In this document: positions 13,770 to 21,093 of the stretch, one piece after another
How the letters are laid out: each line of letters starts with the position of its first letter
Position numbering within the stretch: position 1 is the first letter of the stretch
IMG/VR virus record: IMGVR_UViG_3300042471_000014
Location: 1 to 34,846 of that record
DNA from: a virus
Strand: one strand, 5' to 3'
Length of the DNA: 34,846 bases
Translations under genes and position numbers: made by a program
The notes under the pieces: model-generated
The model's input: the letters and a program-made list of their open reading frames with translations, nothing else
Told to the model about the DNA's origin: nothing
The model's database searches: none

Positions 13770-14113
13770 TCGAAGTCGAGATGGACATGAAGATCGTGTC
13801 CGTGGCCAACATGCGGTTGCATTGGGCGGCCAAAGCAAGGCTGGTGAAGTCGCAAAGGCAGAAGACCAGAATGGCACTAGCAGCTGTTGCACAGTCCTAT
13901 GGCGTTGAGATACTGCCAGTCACCGTGGTGTTGACCAGAGTCGCTCCAAGGAAGCTGGACGGCGACAACTTGCAGTCTGGGTTCAAAGCGGTCAGGGACG
14001 GTGTGGCTGATTGGCTTGGCGTGGATGATGGCAGCGACATGATTGAGTGGCAGTACAACCAAAGGTCTGGTGGGCCGAATGTGTACAAGGTTGAGATTGA
14101 GGTGATAACATGA
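13766..14113 (+). CDS. RusA-like Holliday-junction resolvase
   Basis: This 115-aa protein has the RusA pattern: a strand VTVVLTRV, then KLDGDN with Asp65 and Asp67, a helix KAVRDGVADWL with Asp78, and VDDGSDM with Asp87/Asp88. A final strand with paired basic residues follows. RusA enzymes resolve four-way junctions before packaging. The length agrees with the family. It is coupled to the gene before it (ATGA) and lies just upstream of the terminases. Confidence 0.83.
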   Translation: MIEVEMDMKIVSVANMRLHWAAKARLVKSQRQKTRMALAAVAQSYGVEILPVTVVLTRVAPRKLDGDNLQSGFKAVRDGVADWLGVDDGSDMIEWQYNQRSGGPNVYKVEIEVIT

Positions 14114-14184
14114 CGGTGTGCGCAGTTGCCATTGCCGCACCTTCGGGGAAAGCGCCAGTTGGTGTGAGTACCTTCTTTTTTTAA
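14110..14184 (+). CDS. Possible 24-aa coupled leader peptide
   Basis: An ATG at 14110 overlaps the TGA of the RusA-like gene. The frame runs 24 codons to a TAA at 14182-14184, which overlaps the AAGGAG of the small-terminase gene. The product would be small and hydrophobic, ending Phe-Phe-Phe. Position suggests it could keep ribosomes moving to the next gene. It may equally be chance; there is no independent evidence. Confidence 0.25.
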   Translation: MTVCAVAIAAPSGKAPVGVSTFFF

Positions 14185-14195
14185 GGAGTTTACAA

Positions 14196-14708
14196 GTGAC
14201 TGATAACTTGGCGTCAGAAATGACAGTGCAAAGAGAAGGCCCAGGCCGTCCAGCTTTGTTTCCGGCAGAACATGAGGCTTGGCAAAATATCCTGCGTGGC
14301 ATCTCAGAAGGCAAAAGCCTGACCAGCACCCTTAGAACCGAGGGAATGCCCAGTTACTCGCTGGCGCGTCAAATGATCAAGAACAACCCAGAGTTCAGGG
14401 CGGCTTACGAAAAGGCCGTAGAAGACCGCGCAGACCGTTTGGCAGAGGAAATCATTGAGTTGTCAGACAAAGAGCTTCCAGACGGTTTAGAAGGCTCTAT
14501 GGCCAGTGCTTGGGTTCAGCAGAAACGTCTGCAAGTTGAAGCACGCAAATGGGTGGCTGCCAAACTTAAACCAAAAACCTACGGTGACCGCATTGATGTT
14601 GCCGTAACCGATCACAGGATTAGCGTCATGGATGCGCTGACCCAAGCCAAACAGCGCGTGTTGATGGATAACAGTAACGTGGTAGATGTGGAAGCAAAGC
14701 AGGCGTAA
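14196..14708 (+). CDS. terS: Terminase small subunit (Sf6-like)
   Basis: A GTG at 14196 with AAGGAG seven bases upstream gives 170 aa; the open frame to 14118 lacks such a site. A helix-turn-helix region (SLTSTLRTEGMPSYSLARQM, about residues 43-63) is followed by NPEFRAAYEKAVEDRADRL. The KLKPKTYGD segment then matches Sf6-type small terminases. TerS rings recognise the packaging site and stimulate TerL. The large subunit follows after a 355-base non-coding gap, unusual because terS and terL normally touch. Confidence 0.87.
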   Translation: MTDNLASEMTVQREGPGRPALFPAEHEAWQNILRGISEGKSLTSTLRTEGMPSYSLARQMIKNNPEFRAAYEKAVEDRADRLAEEIIELSDKELPDGLEGSMASAWVQQKRLQVEARKWVAAKLKPKTYGDRIDVAVTDHRISVMDALTQAKQRVLMDNSNVVDVEAKQA

Positions 14709-14717
14709 TCGGAAAGG

Positions 14718-14781
14718 TTATGCGCTTTTTGCATAAAAATTGTACGGTTACGCGCACGCGCACGAGTTGCGTAAACGCAAC
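14718..14781. other. Two hairpins after terS
   Basis: TTATGC...GCATAA (14718-14736, seven-base loop) and GTTGCG-TAAA-CGCAAC (14766-14781) are both perfect six-pair stems. Between them is a CGCGCACG-type repeat. Neither is followed by a U-run on the plus strand, although A-rich tracts follow. They may end or process the terS message or be part of the origin-like region. Confidence 0.45.
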
Positions 14782-14854
14782 AAAAAGAAAGCCAAACAAC
14801 AAGAAAAGCATCGTCCACTTTATACAATGACCATTATGTTAAGTTGACCTTGAG

Positions 14855-14943
14855 TTATCCACAGAAAAAATACTACTCAGGCATTACAGTTTGAGTTATC
14901 CACAAGCAATTGTGGACAATTGTGGAAAAGTACCTGTGGACAA
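14855..14943. promoter_or_regulatory. Cluster of DnaA-box-like sites
   Basis: Exact TTATCCACA occurs at 14855-14863 and 14896-14904. The inverted near-match TGTGGACAA occurs at 14911-14919 and 14935-14943, and TGTGGAAAA at 14921-14929. Five sites within 89 bases, two of them perfect consensus, is the layout of a bacterial DnaA-dependent origin. CCACAA-GCAA-TTGTGG (14900-14915) also makes a hairpin. An AT-rich tract follows at 15013. The gap 14709-15063 contains no convincing gene. Confidence 0.75.
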
Positions 14944-14960
14944 CCGCCCAGCCGGCCATG

Positions 14961-14989
14961 GGGGAGGGGGTAGGGCCGGCGCGAAAGGG
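14961..14989 (+). other. G-rich block with quadruplex potential
   Basis: Between the DnaA-box cluster and the AT tract the plus strand has G5-A-G5-TA-G3 followed by another GGG after about eleven bases. Four runs of three or more G's can form a quadruplex with loops GGA, GGTA and a long third loop. The surrounding 50 bases are strongly G/C-rich, unlike the rest of the genome. Confidence 0.45.
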
Positions 14990-15012
14990 CCGCAGGAACG
15001 GTAGCCCCGCGA

Positions 15013-15054
15013 ACATTTTTTAAAATATTTTTATTTTTATTTTTTTCGTTTAAC
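15013..15054. other. AT-rich tract, possible unwinding element
   Basis: About 40 bases made almost wholly of A and T, in runs of T5-T7 and A4, lie between the G/C-rich block and the terL start. Beside DnaA boxes such a tract commonly serves as the DNA unwinding element. It also leaves terL without any ribosome site. It could alternatively be an UP-element-like promoter region or terminator tail. Confidence 0.5.
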
Positions 15055-15063
15055 ATCGCGCAA

Positions 15064-16590
15064 ATGCAAACCACGATCTACAAGCCCGAAGACGAACAAG
15101 AGTTGATGGCCACTCTGTGGACACCGGCGATTGCCGATGACCCAGAGGCGTTTGTGCTGTTTGCCTTCCCTTGGGGTCAGGAAAATACACCCCTTCAAAA
15201 CTTCAAAGGCCCACGCAAGTGGCAGCGCGAAGTTCTGCGTGAGATTACTCAGCACATCAAAAACAACCAGGGCAAAGTAGACTTCAACACCTTGCGCAGT
15301 GCGGTGTCTTCTGGCCGTGGTATTGGCAAATCTGCCCTCGTGTCCTGGCTCACCATCTGGATGTTGTCTACCCGCATAGGCTCAACAACGATCATTTCGG
15401 CCAACAGCGAAGCACAGCTGCGTGCGGTGACATGGGCCGAGATCACAAAGTGGTTGGCCATGAGCATCAACAGCCATTGGTTTGAGGTTGCGGCCACCAA
15501 GATCACCCCTGCTGCCTGGCTAACTGAACTGGTTGAAAAAGACCTTAAAAAAGGCACACGTTATTGGGCTGTTGAGGGCCGTCTGTGGTCTGCGGAAAAC
15601 CCAGATGCCTATGCTGGTGTTCACAACTTTGATGGTGTGATGGTGATTTTTGACGAGGCAAGCGGTATTGACGACTCGATCTGGGCTGTGACGGCTGGCT
15701 TCTTTACCGAGAACACACCGAACCGCCTTTGGTTGGCTTTTTCCAATCCACGGCGAAACACTGGCTACTTTTATGAGTGCTTTAACTCCAAGCGCGACTT
15801 TTGGAATAACAAGGTGGTTGACGCACGCACCGTAGAAGGCACTGACAAGGCGGTATACCAGAACATCATTGACGAATACGGCCCCGACTCAAGCCAGGCA
15901 CATGTCGAGGTCTATGGCATGTTCCCATCTGAAGGTGATGACCAGTTTATACCGGCTGACATTGTTGATGAGGCCATGGCACGGCCCAAATACAAGGATC
16001 AGACGGCGCCAATCATCATTGGTGTTGACCCTGCACGCTTTGGCGCTGACGCAACGGTGATTGCTGTGCGCCAAGGGCGCGACATTGTGCGCATTGACAG
16101 GCATCGAGGTGATGACACCATGACGGTTGTTGGCCACATCATTGAGGCCATCGAGGAATTTAGCCCTGCACTGGTGGTCATTGACGAAGGTGGGCTTGGC
16201 GCTGGCATTGTTGACCGTTTGAAGGAACAAAGGTACAAAATCAAAGGTGTCAACTTTGGCAATAAGTCGGCAAATCCGATCATGTATGGCAATAAACGCG
16301 CTGAAATGTGGGGAAAAATGAAAGATTGGCTAAGAACCGCAAGTATTCCTAAAGATAGGTTCTTGAAAACTGATTTGGTTTCGCCTATGATCAAGCCAGA
16401 TTCTAGGGGCACTATATTTTTGGAGTCAAAGAAGGACATGAAGGCTAGAGGTTTGGCCAGTCCTGACGCAGCTGACGCTATTTGCGTTACATTTGCGTTT
16501 CCTGTGGCTCATAGGGAATATACTGCGAAGGAAAGAACCCGCGCATATTCTGACCGCACGGCAGTTGCAACTTCATGGATGGGAAGTTAG
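15064..16590 (+). CDS. terL: Terminase large subunit
   Basis: This 508-aa packaging motor has Walker A SGRGIGKS at 83-90 and Walker B VMVIFDE with Asp197-Glu198. The RNase-H nuclease follows, with Asp322 in GVDPARFGAD, Asp374 in VVIDEGG and Asp468/Asp471 in SPDAADA. It cuts concatemers and pumps DNA through the portal. No Shine-Dalgarno precedes ATG 15064; Met 15106 is an alternative without a better site. The last 300 bases or so use more A/T-ending codons than the first part, suggesting mosaic joining. Confidence 0.93.
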   Translation: MQTTIYKPEDEQELMATLWTPAIADDPEAFVLFAFPWGQENTPLQNFKGPRKWQREVLREITQHIKNNQGKVDFNTLRSAVSSGRGIGKSALVSWLTIWMLSTRIGSTTIISANSEAQLRAVTWAEITKWLAMSINSHWFEVAATKITPAAWLTELVEKDLKKGTRYWAVEGRLWSAENPDAYAGVHNFDGVMVIFDEASGIDDSIWAVTAGFFTENTPNRLWLAFSNPRRNTGYFYECFNSKRDFWNNKVVDARTVEGTDKAVYQNIIDEYGPDSSQAHVEVYGMFPSEGDDQFIPADIVDEAMARPKYKDQTAPIIIGVDPARFGADATVIAVRQGRDIVRIDRHRGDDTMTVVGHIIEAIEEFSPALVVIDEGGLGAGIVDRLKEQRYKIKGVNFGNKSANPIMYGNKRAEMWGKMKDWLRTASIPKDRFLKTDLVSPMIKPDSRGTIFLESKKDMKARGLASPDAADAICVTFAFPVAHREYTAKERTRAYSDRTAVATSWMGS

Positions 16591-16851
16591 ATGGCTACAA
16601 AAAAGAATGTCTCTCTCAGCGTTGGCCGTGGCGAAAAGTTGCCCGTCAGCAAAGGTGCTGGCTTGACCGCCAAAGGGCGTGAGAAGTACAATCGAGAAAC
16701 TGGCAGCAATCTCAAGGCGCCAGCGCCTAACCCCAAGACTAAGGCAGATCAGGGGCGCAAGGATTCATTTTGTGCAAGAATGGGCGCCGTAGCGGCCAAC
16801 GCCAAAGATGGCGAACGCGCTAAAGCAGCTCTTAAACGATGGAAGTGTTGA
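16591..16851 (+). CDS. Small basic protein, DUF6321-like
   Basis: This 86-aa basic protein contains VSLSVGRGEKLPVSKGAGLTAKGREKYNR in two adjoining parts and ends in FCAR...LKRWKC. I recognise the pattern from DUF6321-type proteins found between terminase and portal genes in many podo- and myoviruses; function unknown. It starts directly after the terL stop with GGAAG as ribosome site. A structural or DNA-associated role is possible from charge and position. Confidence 0.82.
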   Translation: MATKKNVSLSVGRGEKLPVSKGAGLTAKGREKYNRETGSNLKAPAPNPKTKADQGRKDSFCARMGAVAANAKDGERAKAALKRWKC

Positions 16852-16852
16852 T

Positions 16853-17005
16853 ATGGCTACCAAACCTGGACTCTACGCAAACATTCATGCCAAACGCGAA
16901 CGCATCAAAGCTGGCTCTGGCGAAAAGATGAACAAGCCTGGCTCTAAAGCAGCGCCTTCGGCCAAAGATTTTAAAGAGTCTGCCAAAACTGCGAAAAAGA
17001 AATAA
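16853..17005 (+). CDS. 50-aa basic protein between terL and portal
   Basis: I start at ATG 16853 (MATKPGLYANIHAKRERI), one base after the preceding stop, not at 16808 inside the previous gene. The 50-aa product is Lys/Ala-rich with KMNKPGSKAAPSA in the middle and a KKK end. Very similar short proteins are common near phage terminase and portal genes. Function is unknown; the charge suggests contact with DNA or other virion proteins. Confidence 0.8.
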   Translation: MATKPGLYANIHAKRERIKAGSGEKMNKPGSKAAPSAKDFKESAKTAKKK

Positions 17006-17007
17006 TC

Positions 17008-17436
17008 ATGGCAAATACCAAGCCAATTGGCGTTGCATACGAAGACCAGAACATTATCAACGCTGATATTGTTAAGGCTACCGACATTGTTACCACTGGC
17101 ACGATTGGTTATGCGGCCAGTGCTTTTGGTACGGTAACTCAAACCAACAATAAAAACACAGCGGTAACACTTAACACGCCTTCTGGCCAGATTACTACTG
17201 CGGCATCACAACTGTCTCCTAACGCCAGCGGAGTGTTTGTGGTTAATTGCAGCACAGTCAGCAACAGAGATGTGGTGGTGGTTAGCGTGGCTTCTGGCGG
17301 CACTTTGGGTGCATACAATGCTTTTATTTCAGCCATCGCTAACGGCTCGTTCACGGTAGAAATCAAGAACGTGACAAACAATGCGTACAGCGAAGCGATC
17401 AATTTGAACTACGCTATTCTTCACACGGAGAGTTAA
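17008..17436 (+). CDS. Beta-rich virion-type protein, paralog A
   Basis: This 142-aa Ser/Thr/Val-rich beta protein has a GTVTQ...NTAVTLN...GQITT core and a closing [11 protein letters not shown] strand. It is clearly related to the 137-aa product at 26161-26574: both start with TK-x-IGVA-x-EDQ-x-II and share the core. Such proteins are common in phage structural regions; a capsid decoration or fibre-associated role is likely but unproven. It lies between terL and the portal, far from its paralog behind the coat gene. Confidence 0.78.
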   Translation: MANTKPIGVAYEDQNIINADIVKATDIVTTGTIGYAASAFGTVTQTNNKNTAVTLNTPSGQITTAASQLSPNASGVFVVNCSTVSNRDVVVVSVASGGTLGAYNAFISAIANGSFTVEIKNVTNNAYSEAINLNYAILHTES

Positions 17437-17437
17437 T

Positions 17438-17575
17438 ATGCCACTGGTTAAATCAAAATCACCCGAAGCCTTTCGCAAGAACGTCAAAGCTGAAGTCAAA
17501 GCTGGCAAGCCCGTCAAGCAGGCCGTGGCCATCGCGTATTCAGTCAAACGTGAAGCAGAAAAGAAGAAAAAATAA
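17438..17575 (+). CDS. 45-aa basic protein before portal
   Basis: ATG 17438 with GGAG seven bases upstream opens a 45-codon frame whose TAA overlaps the portal ATG (TAATG). The product begins [19 protein letters not shown] and contains [17 protein letters not shown], a signature of short proteins found next to phage portals. It ends in five lysines. Function is unknown. Confidence 0.82.
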   Translation: MPLVKSKSPEAFRKNVKAEVKAGKPVKQAVAIAYSVKREAEKKKK

Positions 17576-19767
17576 TGGCTGATCCAACCGGAATGGTCGC
17601 GGCGGCTAATGTAGCCGCTGGCGGCAAACCACCAAAGTCTGATTCAGACATTCTGACAACCGCCCGCGCACGGTTGGACATGGCAGTTGCCGCATTGGCC
17701 GAGAGCCGTGAAGACGAGATTGACGATCTGCGCTTTTACGCTGGATCACCTGACAATCACTGGCAGTGGCCTGCTGACGTATTGGCCACTCGCGGTGCGG
17801 TGCAGGGTCAGACGATTAACGCACGCCCGACACTGACAATTAACAAACTGCCGCAGCACGTTCGTCAAGTGACGAATGACATGCGTCAGAACCGCCCAGG
17901 CGCGAAGGTCATCCCAGTCGATGACAACGCTGATGTGGAAGTGGCCGAGATTTTCAATGGCATGATTCGCCACATTGAGTACATCTCTGACGCTGATGTG
18001 GCATACGACACGGCCTGCGAGAATCAGGTGTCCTACGGCGAAGGCTACATCACTCTGATGACTGAGTACTGTGACGAAAACACATTCGATCAGGACATCA
18101 AGATTGGCCGCATCCGCAATAGCTTCTCGGTCTACATGGATCCGCTGATCCAAGACCCAACGGGTGCAGACGCCAAGTATTGCTTTATCACCGAAGACCT
18201 CACAAAAGCAGAATACGAGCGCCAGTACCCCGATGCTGCGCCTATCTCTACGCTCCAGTCCCTTGGTGTGGGCGATCAGTCAATCAGCAACTGGCTCAAT
18301 GAAGACACGGTGCGTATCGCTAGTTATTACTACATTGACTACGACAAGACTAAGCTGAATTTGTACCCTGGCAACCAGTCGGCCTTTGAAGGCACGCCAG
18401 AGGACAAGATGCTCAGAGACATGTTTGGCAAGCCTGTCAAATCACGCATGTCTGAGCGCCCACGGGTGATGTACTGCAAGATCAACGGTTACGAAATTCT
18501 TGAACAAAAAGAGTGGGCTGGCAAATGGATTCCTGTGATCCGTGTGATTGGCAACGAATTCGAGGTTGATGGCCGTATTTACATCTCTGGCTTGGTGCGA
18601 AACGCCAAGGATGCCCAAAGGATGTACAACTATTGGGTTTCACAAGAAGCCGAGATGTTGGCCTTGGCGCCAAAAGCGCCATTTATTGGTTACGGTGGCC
18701 AGTTCGAGGGCTACGAGGACAAGTGGAAAACAGCCAACACAAACAACTGGCCGTACCTTGAGGTCAATCCAGACGTTACAGACGGCCAAGGCGCGGTTCT
18801 GCCACTACCCCAGCGGGCACAGCCTCCAATGGCCTCCAGCGGGCTATTGCAGGCCAAAGCAGGCGCATCTGAGGACATTAAGTCCACAACTGGCCAATAT
18901 AACGCTTCTCTTGGCATGGGTTCCAACGAACGCTCTGGTAGAGCCATTCTGGCTCGCCAGCGTGAGGGTGATGTAGGTACTTACCACTATGGTGACAACC
19001 TGACCCGTGCCGTGCGCCATGTGGCTCGTCAGTTGGTGGATTTGATCCCCAAGATTTACGACACTCAGCGTATTGCCCGCATCATTGGTGAAGATGGCGT
19101 GACCAAAATGGTCAAGATCAACCCTGACCAACCAATGCCAGTCAACAAGATTGTCAATGAGCAGGGTATTGTGATTGAGAAAATCTACAACCCTGGCGTT
19201 GGCAAGTACGATGTGGTGGCCACAACTGGCCCAGGCTACGCAACCAAGCGCCAAGCGGCACTTGAAGCGATGGCGCAGCTGCTGCAAGGCAACCCACAAC
19301 TGTGGTCTGTGGCTGGTGACTTGTTTGTCAAGAACATGGACTGGCCTGGCGCACAAGAGATGGCCAAGCGCTTTGCCAAGACCATTGACCCCAAGTTTTT
19401 GGAAGATGGTGACGAAGACCCAGCATTGCAGGCGGCCCAGCAACAGATTCAGGCCATGGGCGCTGAGATGGAGCAGATGTACCAGATGATCCAGAATGTC
19501 GGCAAGTCAATCGAGATGCAGGACATGGAGCGCAAGGACTTTGAGGCTCAGATCAAGGCTTATGATGCCGAAACCAAGCGAATTGCCGCTGTGCAGGCTG
19601 GTATGACTGAAGAACAGATTCAAGACATTGCCATGGGTGTTGTCGCTGCGGCCATGGAGTCGCAAAGCATGATGAACCAGATGCCTGAGATGCGTGAAGA
19701 GCCGATGGCCATGGAAGAACAACAAATGATGCCTCCCCCACAACAACAAATGGGAATGCCACAATGA
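17575..19767 (+). CDS. Portal protein, P22-like
   Basis: The 730-aa length is almost that of P22 gp1 (725 aa). The N-terminal part has the P22-portal pattern FYAGSPDNHWQWP, then RPTLTINKLPQHVRQVTND and RPGAKVIPVD. A C-terminal barrel-like helical stretch rich in Gln, Met and Ala follows from about residue 610 onward. Twelve subunits should form the DNA gateway at one head vertex, binding TerL during packaging and the gp4-like protein later. It overlaps a small gene at each end (TAATG and ATGA). Confidence 0.92.
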   Translation: MADPTGMVAAANVAAGGKPPKSDSDILTTARARLDMAVAALAESREDEIDDLRFYAGSPDNHWQWPADVLATRGAVQGQTINARPTLTINKLPQHVRQVTNDMRQNRPGAKVIPVDDNADVEVAEIFNGMIRHIEYISDADVAYDTACENQVSYGEGYITLMTEYCDENTFDQDIKIGRIRNSFSVYMDPLIQDPTGADAKYCFITEDLTKAEYERQYPDAAPISTLQSLGVGDQSISNWLNEDTVRIASYYYIDYDKTKLNLYPGNQSAFEGTPEDKMLRDMFGKPVKSRMSERPRVMYCKINGYEILEQKEWAGKWIPVIRVIGNEFEVDGRIYISGLVRNAKDAQRMYNYWVSQEAEMLALAPKAPFIGYGGQFEGYEDKWKTANTNNWPYLEVNPDVTDGQGAVLPLPQRAQPPMASSGLLQAKAGASEDIKSTTGQYNASLGMGSNERSGRAILARQREGDVGTYHYGDNLTRAVRHVARQLVDLIPKIYDTQRIARIIGEDGVTKMVKINPDQPMPVNKIVNEQGIVIEKIYNPGVGKYDVVATTGPGYATKRQAALEAMAQLLQGNPQLWSVAGDLFVKNMDWPGAQEMAKRFAKTIDPKFLEDGDEDPALQAAQQQIQAMGAEMEQMYQMIQNVGKSIEMQDMERKDFEAQIKAYDAETKRIAAVQAGMTEEQIQDIAMGVVAAAMESQSMMNQMPEMREEPMAMEEQQMMPPPQQQMGMPQ

Positions 19768-20126
19768 AAGCCGCAGACTTTATCGGAATTTTATTCTTAG
19801 CCCGTGATGTAACTCACTCGGTGCATTTGAACACTCGCAGTTACAGCAAGCATGTGGCGCTCAACATTTTCTACGAGCGTATCATTGGCGCAGCTGACGA
19901 CTTTGCCGAAGCCTATCAAGGCCGTCATGGTCTAATTGGCCCAATTACCCTGCATTCGGCCAAGAAAACGGCCAATATCATTGAGTTTTTGCAAGATTCA
20001 CTTGCTGAAATTGAAGCCGCAAGATACGATGTGGCTGATAAATCTGACTCATCGCTCCAACAATTGATAGATAATATCGTTGAGATATATCTTCGCACGC
20101 TGTATAAGCTCAAATTCTTGGCATAA
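19764..20126 (+). CDS. Ferritin/Dps-like DUF5856-type protein
   Basis: This 120-aa all-helical protein begins MKAADFIGILFLARDVTHSVHL. It carries spaced His/Glu/Asp residues (AADDFAEAYQGRHG, then a late helix LQQLIDNIVEIYL) like those of four-helix ferritin/Dps-type bundles. Comparable phage proteins are grouped in DUF5856. Whether it binds metal is not shown. Being coupled to the portal by ATGA is unusual for a metabolic protein and may mean a virion or assembly role. Confidence 0.72.
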   Translation: MKAADFIGILFLARDVTHSVHLNTRSYSKHVALNIFYERIIGAADDFAEAYQGRHGLIGPITLHSAKKTANIIEFLQDSLAEIEAARYDVADKSDSSLQQLIDNIVEIYLRTLYKLKFLA

Positions 20127-20132
20127 GGAAAT

Positions 20133-20438
20133 ATGATGGAACTTTTAAAACCTCTTAGCAAAGCTGACTTTCCTGCCTATTCTGTGGCTTTTACAGGCAC
20201 GGCGGGTAGCACTTCCACATGGAACGCTGGCCCTCAAGGTGTAGTGGTTTGGTCTGACCAGCCTTGCTTTGTAGAAGTTGGCGAAGGCGCTGTGGCCACA
20301 ACTGCCAGCACCCCGATCCCTGCATTTACACCCATTCCCTTTGCAGTGCCAATCAATGTCAGCGGCGTATGGCGTGTGAGCGCTATCCAAGTGTCTACTG
20401 GCGGCACTATCTATTGCAAACCGATTAACAAGCAATGA
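20133..20438 (+). CDS. Small virion-type protein, unknown
   Basis: This 101-aa beta-rich protein contains AYSVAFTGTAGSTSTWNAGP, then VVWSDQPCFVEVGE and FTPIPFAVP. I associate this sequence type with phage structural regions, without a defined role. Two ATGs (20133 and 20136) follow AAGGA; the second has the better spacing. It begins the tail-fibre block inserted between portal and scaffold genes. Confidence 0.72.
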   Translation: MMELLKPLSKADFPAYSVAFTGTAGSTSTWNAGPQGVVVWSDQPCFVEVGEGAVATTASTPIPAFTPIPFAVPINVSGVWRVSAIQVSTGGTIYCKPINKQ

Positions 20439-20596
20439 GCTTCGGCGTAGCCCTTCGCAACAGCCTCGCCCTTGGTTTGGGCGGGATTGTGTCGTTGTTT
20501 AGTGGGCGTGGCAATGAGCAAGCCCAAAGCAACTTGTTGTGCGAAAATGGTGACAATCTCGTCCAAGAGGACGGTGGCTTGATTCTTTTGGAGTGA
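20435..20596 (+). CDS. 53-aa protein with acidic repeat tail
   Basis: An ATG at 20435 overlaps the preceding stop (ATGA). The 53-aa product begins MSFGVALRNSLALGLGGIV, which is hydrophobic. It ends in two short repeats, LCENGDNL and VQEDGGLILLE. Similar acidic 'ENGD.L..E' tails occur in small phage virion proteins, and a related stretch is found inside the gp10-like protein at 27511. Function is unknown. Confidence 0.65.
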   Translation: MSFGVALRNSLALGLGGIVSLFSGRGNEQAQSNLLCENGDNLVQEDGGLILLE

Positions 20597-20601
20597 CCTA
20601 A

Positions 20602-21081
20602 ATGGCCGTATTTCTTTCCCCAGTGGGCGGTGTTGCGGCCCAGTTCTTTACAAATACCGGCGCAGTTCTGACTGGCGGTAAGTTGTACACCTACGCGGCT
20701 GGCACAACAACTCCTTTAACCAGCTATACAACTAACTTGGGAAATGTCGCTCGTACAAATCCTGTTGTTCTAGATGCTGCGGGCCGAGTACCTGATGGCG
20801 GCGAAATTTGGATTTTGCCAGTTTCATACAAGTTTGTTTTAAAAGATTCAAACGATGTATTGATTGCAACATACGACAATATTTTTGGCGCTGGCGCTTT
20901 TGCGGTAACAAATTACACCGGAAACGGGTCAACTGTTGGATATGCGGTTTCAGGAAACGTAATTGCTGTTTATATTAACGGCGTTTACCAAAATAGAAAT
21001 ACATATTCTGTTGCAGGTGGTACTTTAACATTTACCCAAGCACCGCCCACCACTTCTTTAATTGAAATTCTGTACAACTGA
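20602..21081 (+). CDS. Tailspike/tail-fibre head-binding protein
   Basis: This 159-aa protein resembles the head-binding domain of P22-like tailspikes: LTGGKLYTYAAGTTTPLTSYT, then NPVVLDAAGRV, GEIWI and a YKFVLKDSNDVLIATYDN strand. A C-terminal beta segment (GNVIAVYINGVYQN) follows. It has no enzymatic domain and may be the virion-attached adaptor for the fibres encoded next. It follows the preceding stop after a few bases. Codon use becomes more A/T-rich through this gene, as in the rest of the tail block. Confidence 0.8.
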   Translation: MAVFLSPVGGVAAQFFTNTGAVLTGGKLYTYAAGTTTPLTSYTTNLGNVARTNPVVLDAAGRVPDGGEIWILPVSYKFVLKDSNDVLIATYDNIFGAGAFAVTNYTGNGSTVGYAVSGNVIAVYINGVYQNRNTYSVAGGTLTFTQAPPTTSLIEILYN

Positions 21082-21093
21082 TAAGGAATCATC

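Noticed and set aside
14612-15074. Minus-strand frames (65-71 aa) in the terS-terL gap
   Set aside because: They run through terS, DnaA boxes and AT tract, have low-complexity products and no ribosome sites.
18844-19764. Minus-strand frames of up to 199 aa opposite the portal gene
   Set aside because: The portal is clear on the plus strand; the antisense frames are His/Leu-rich by-products of its codon use.
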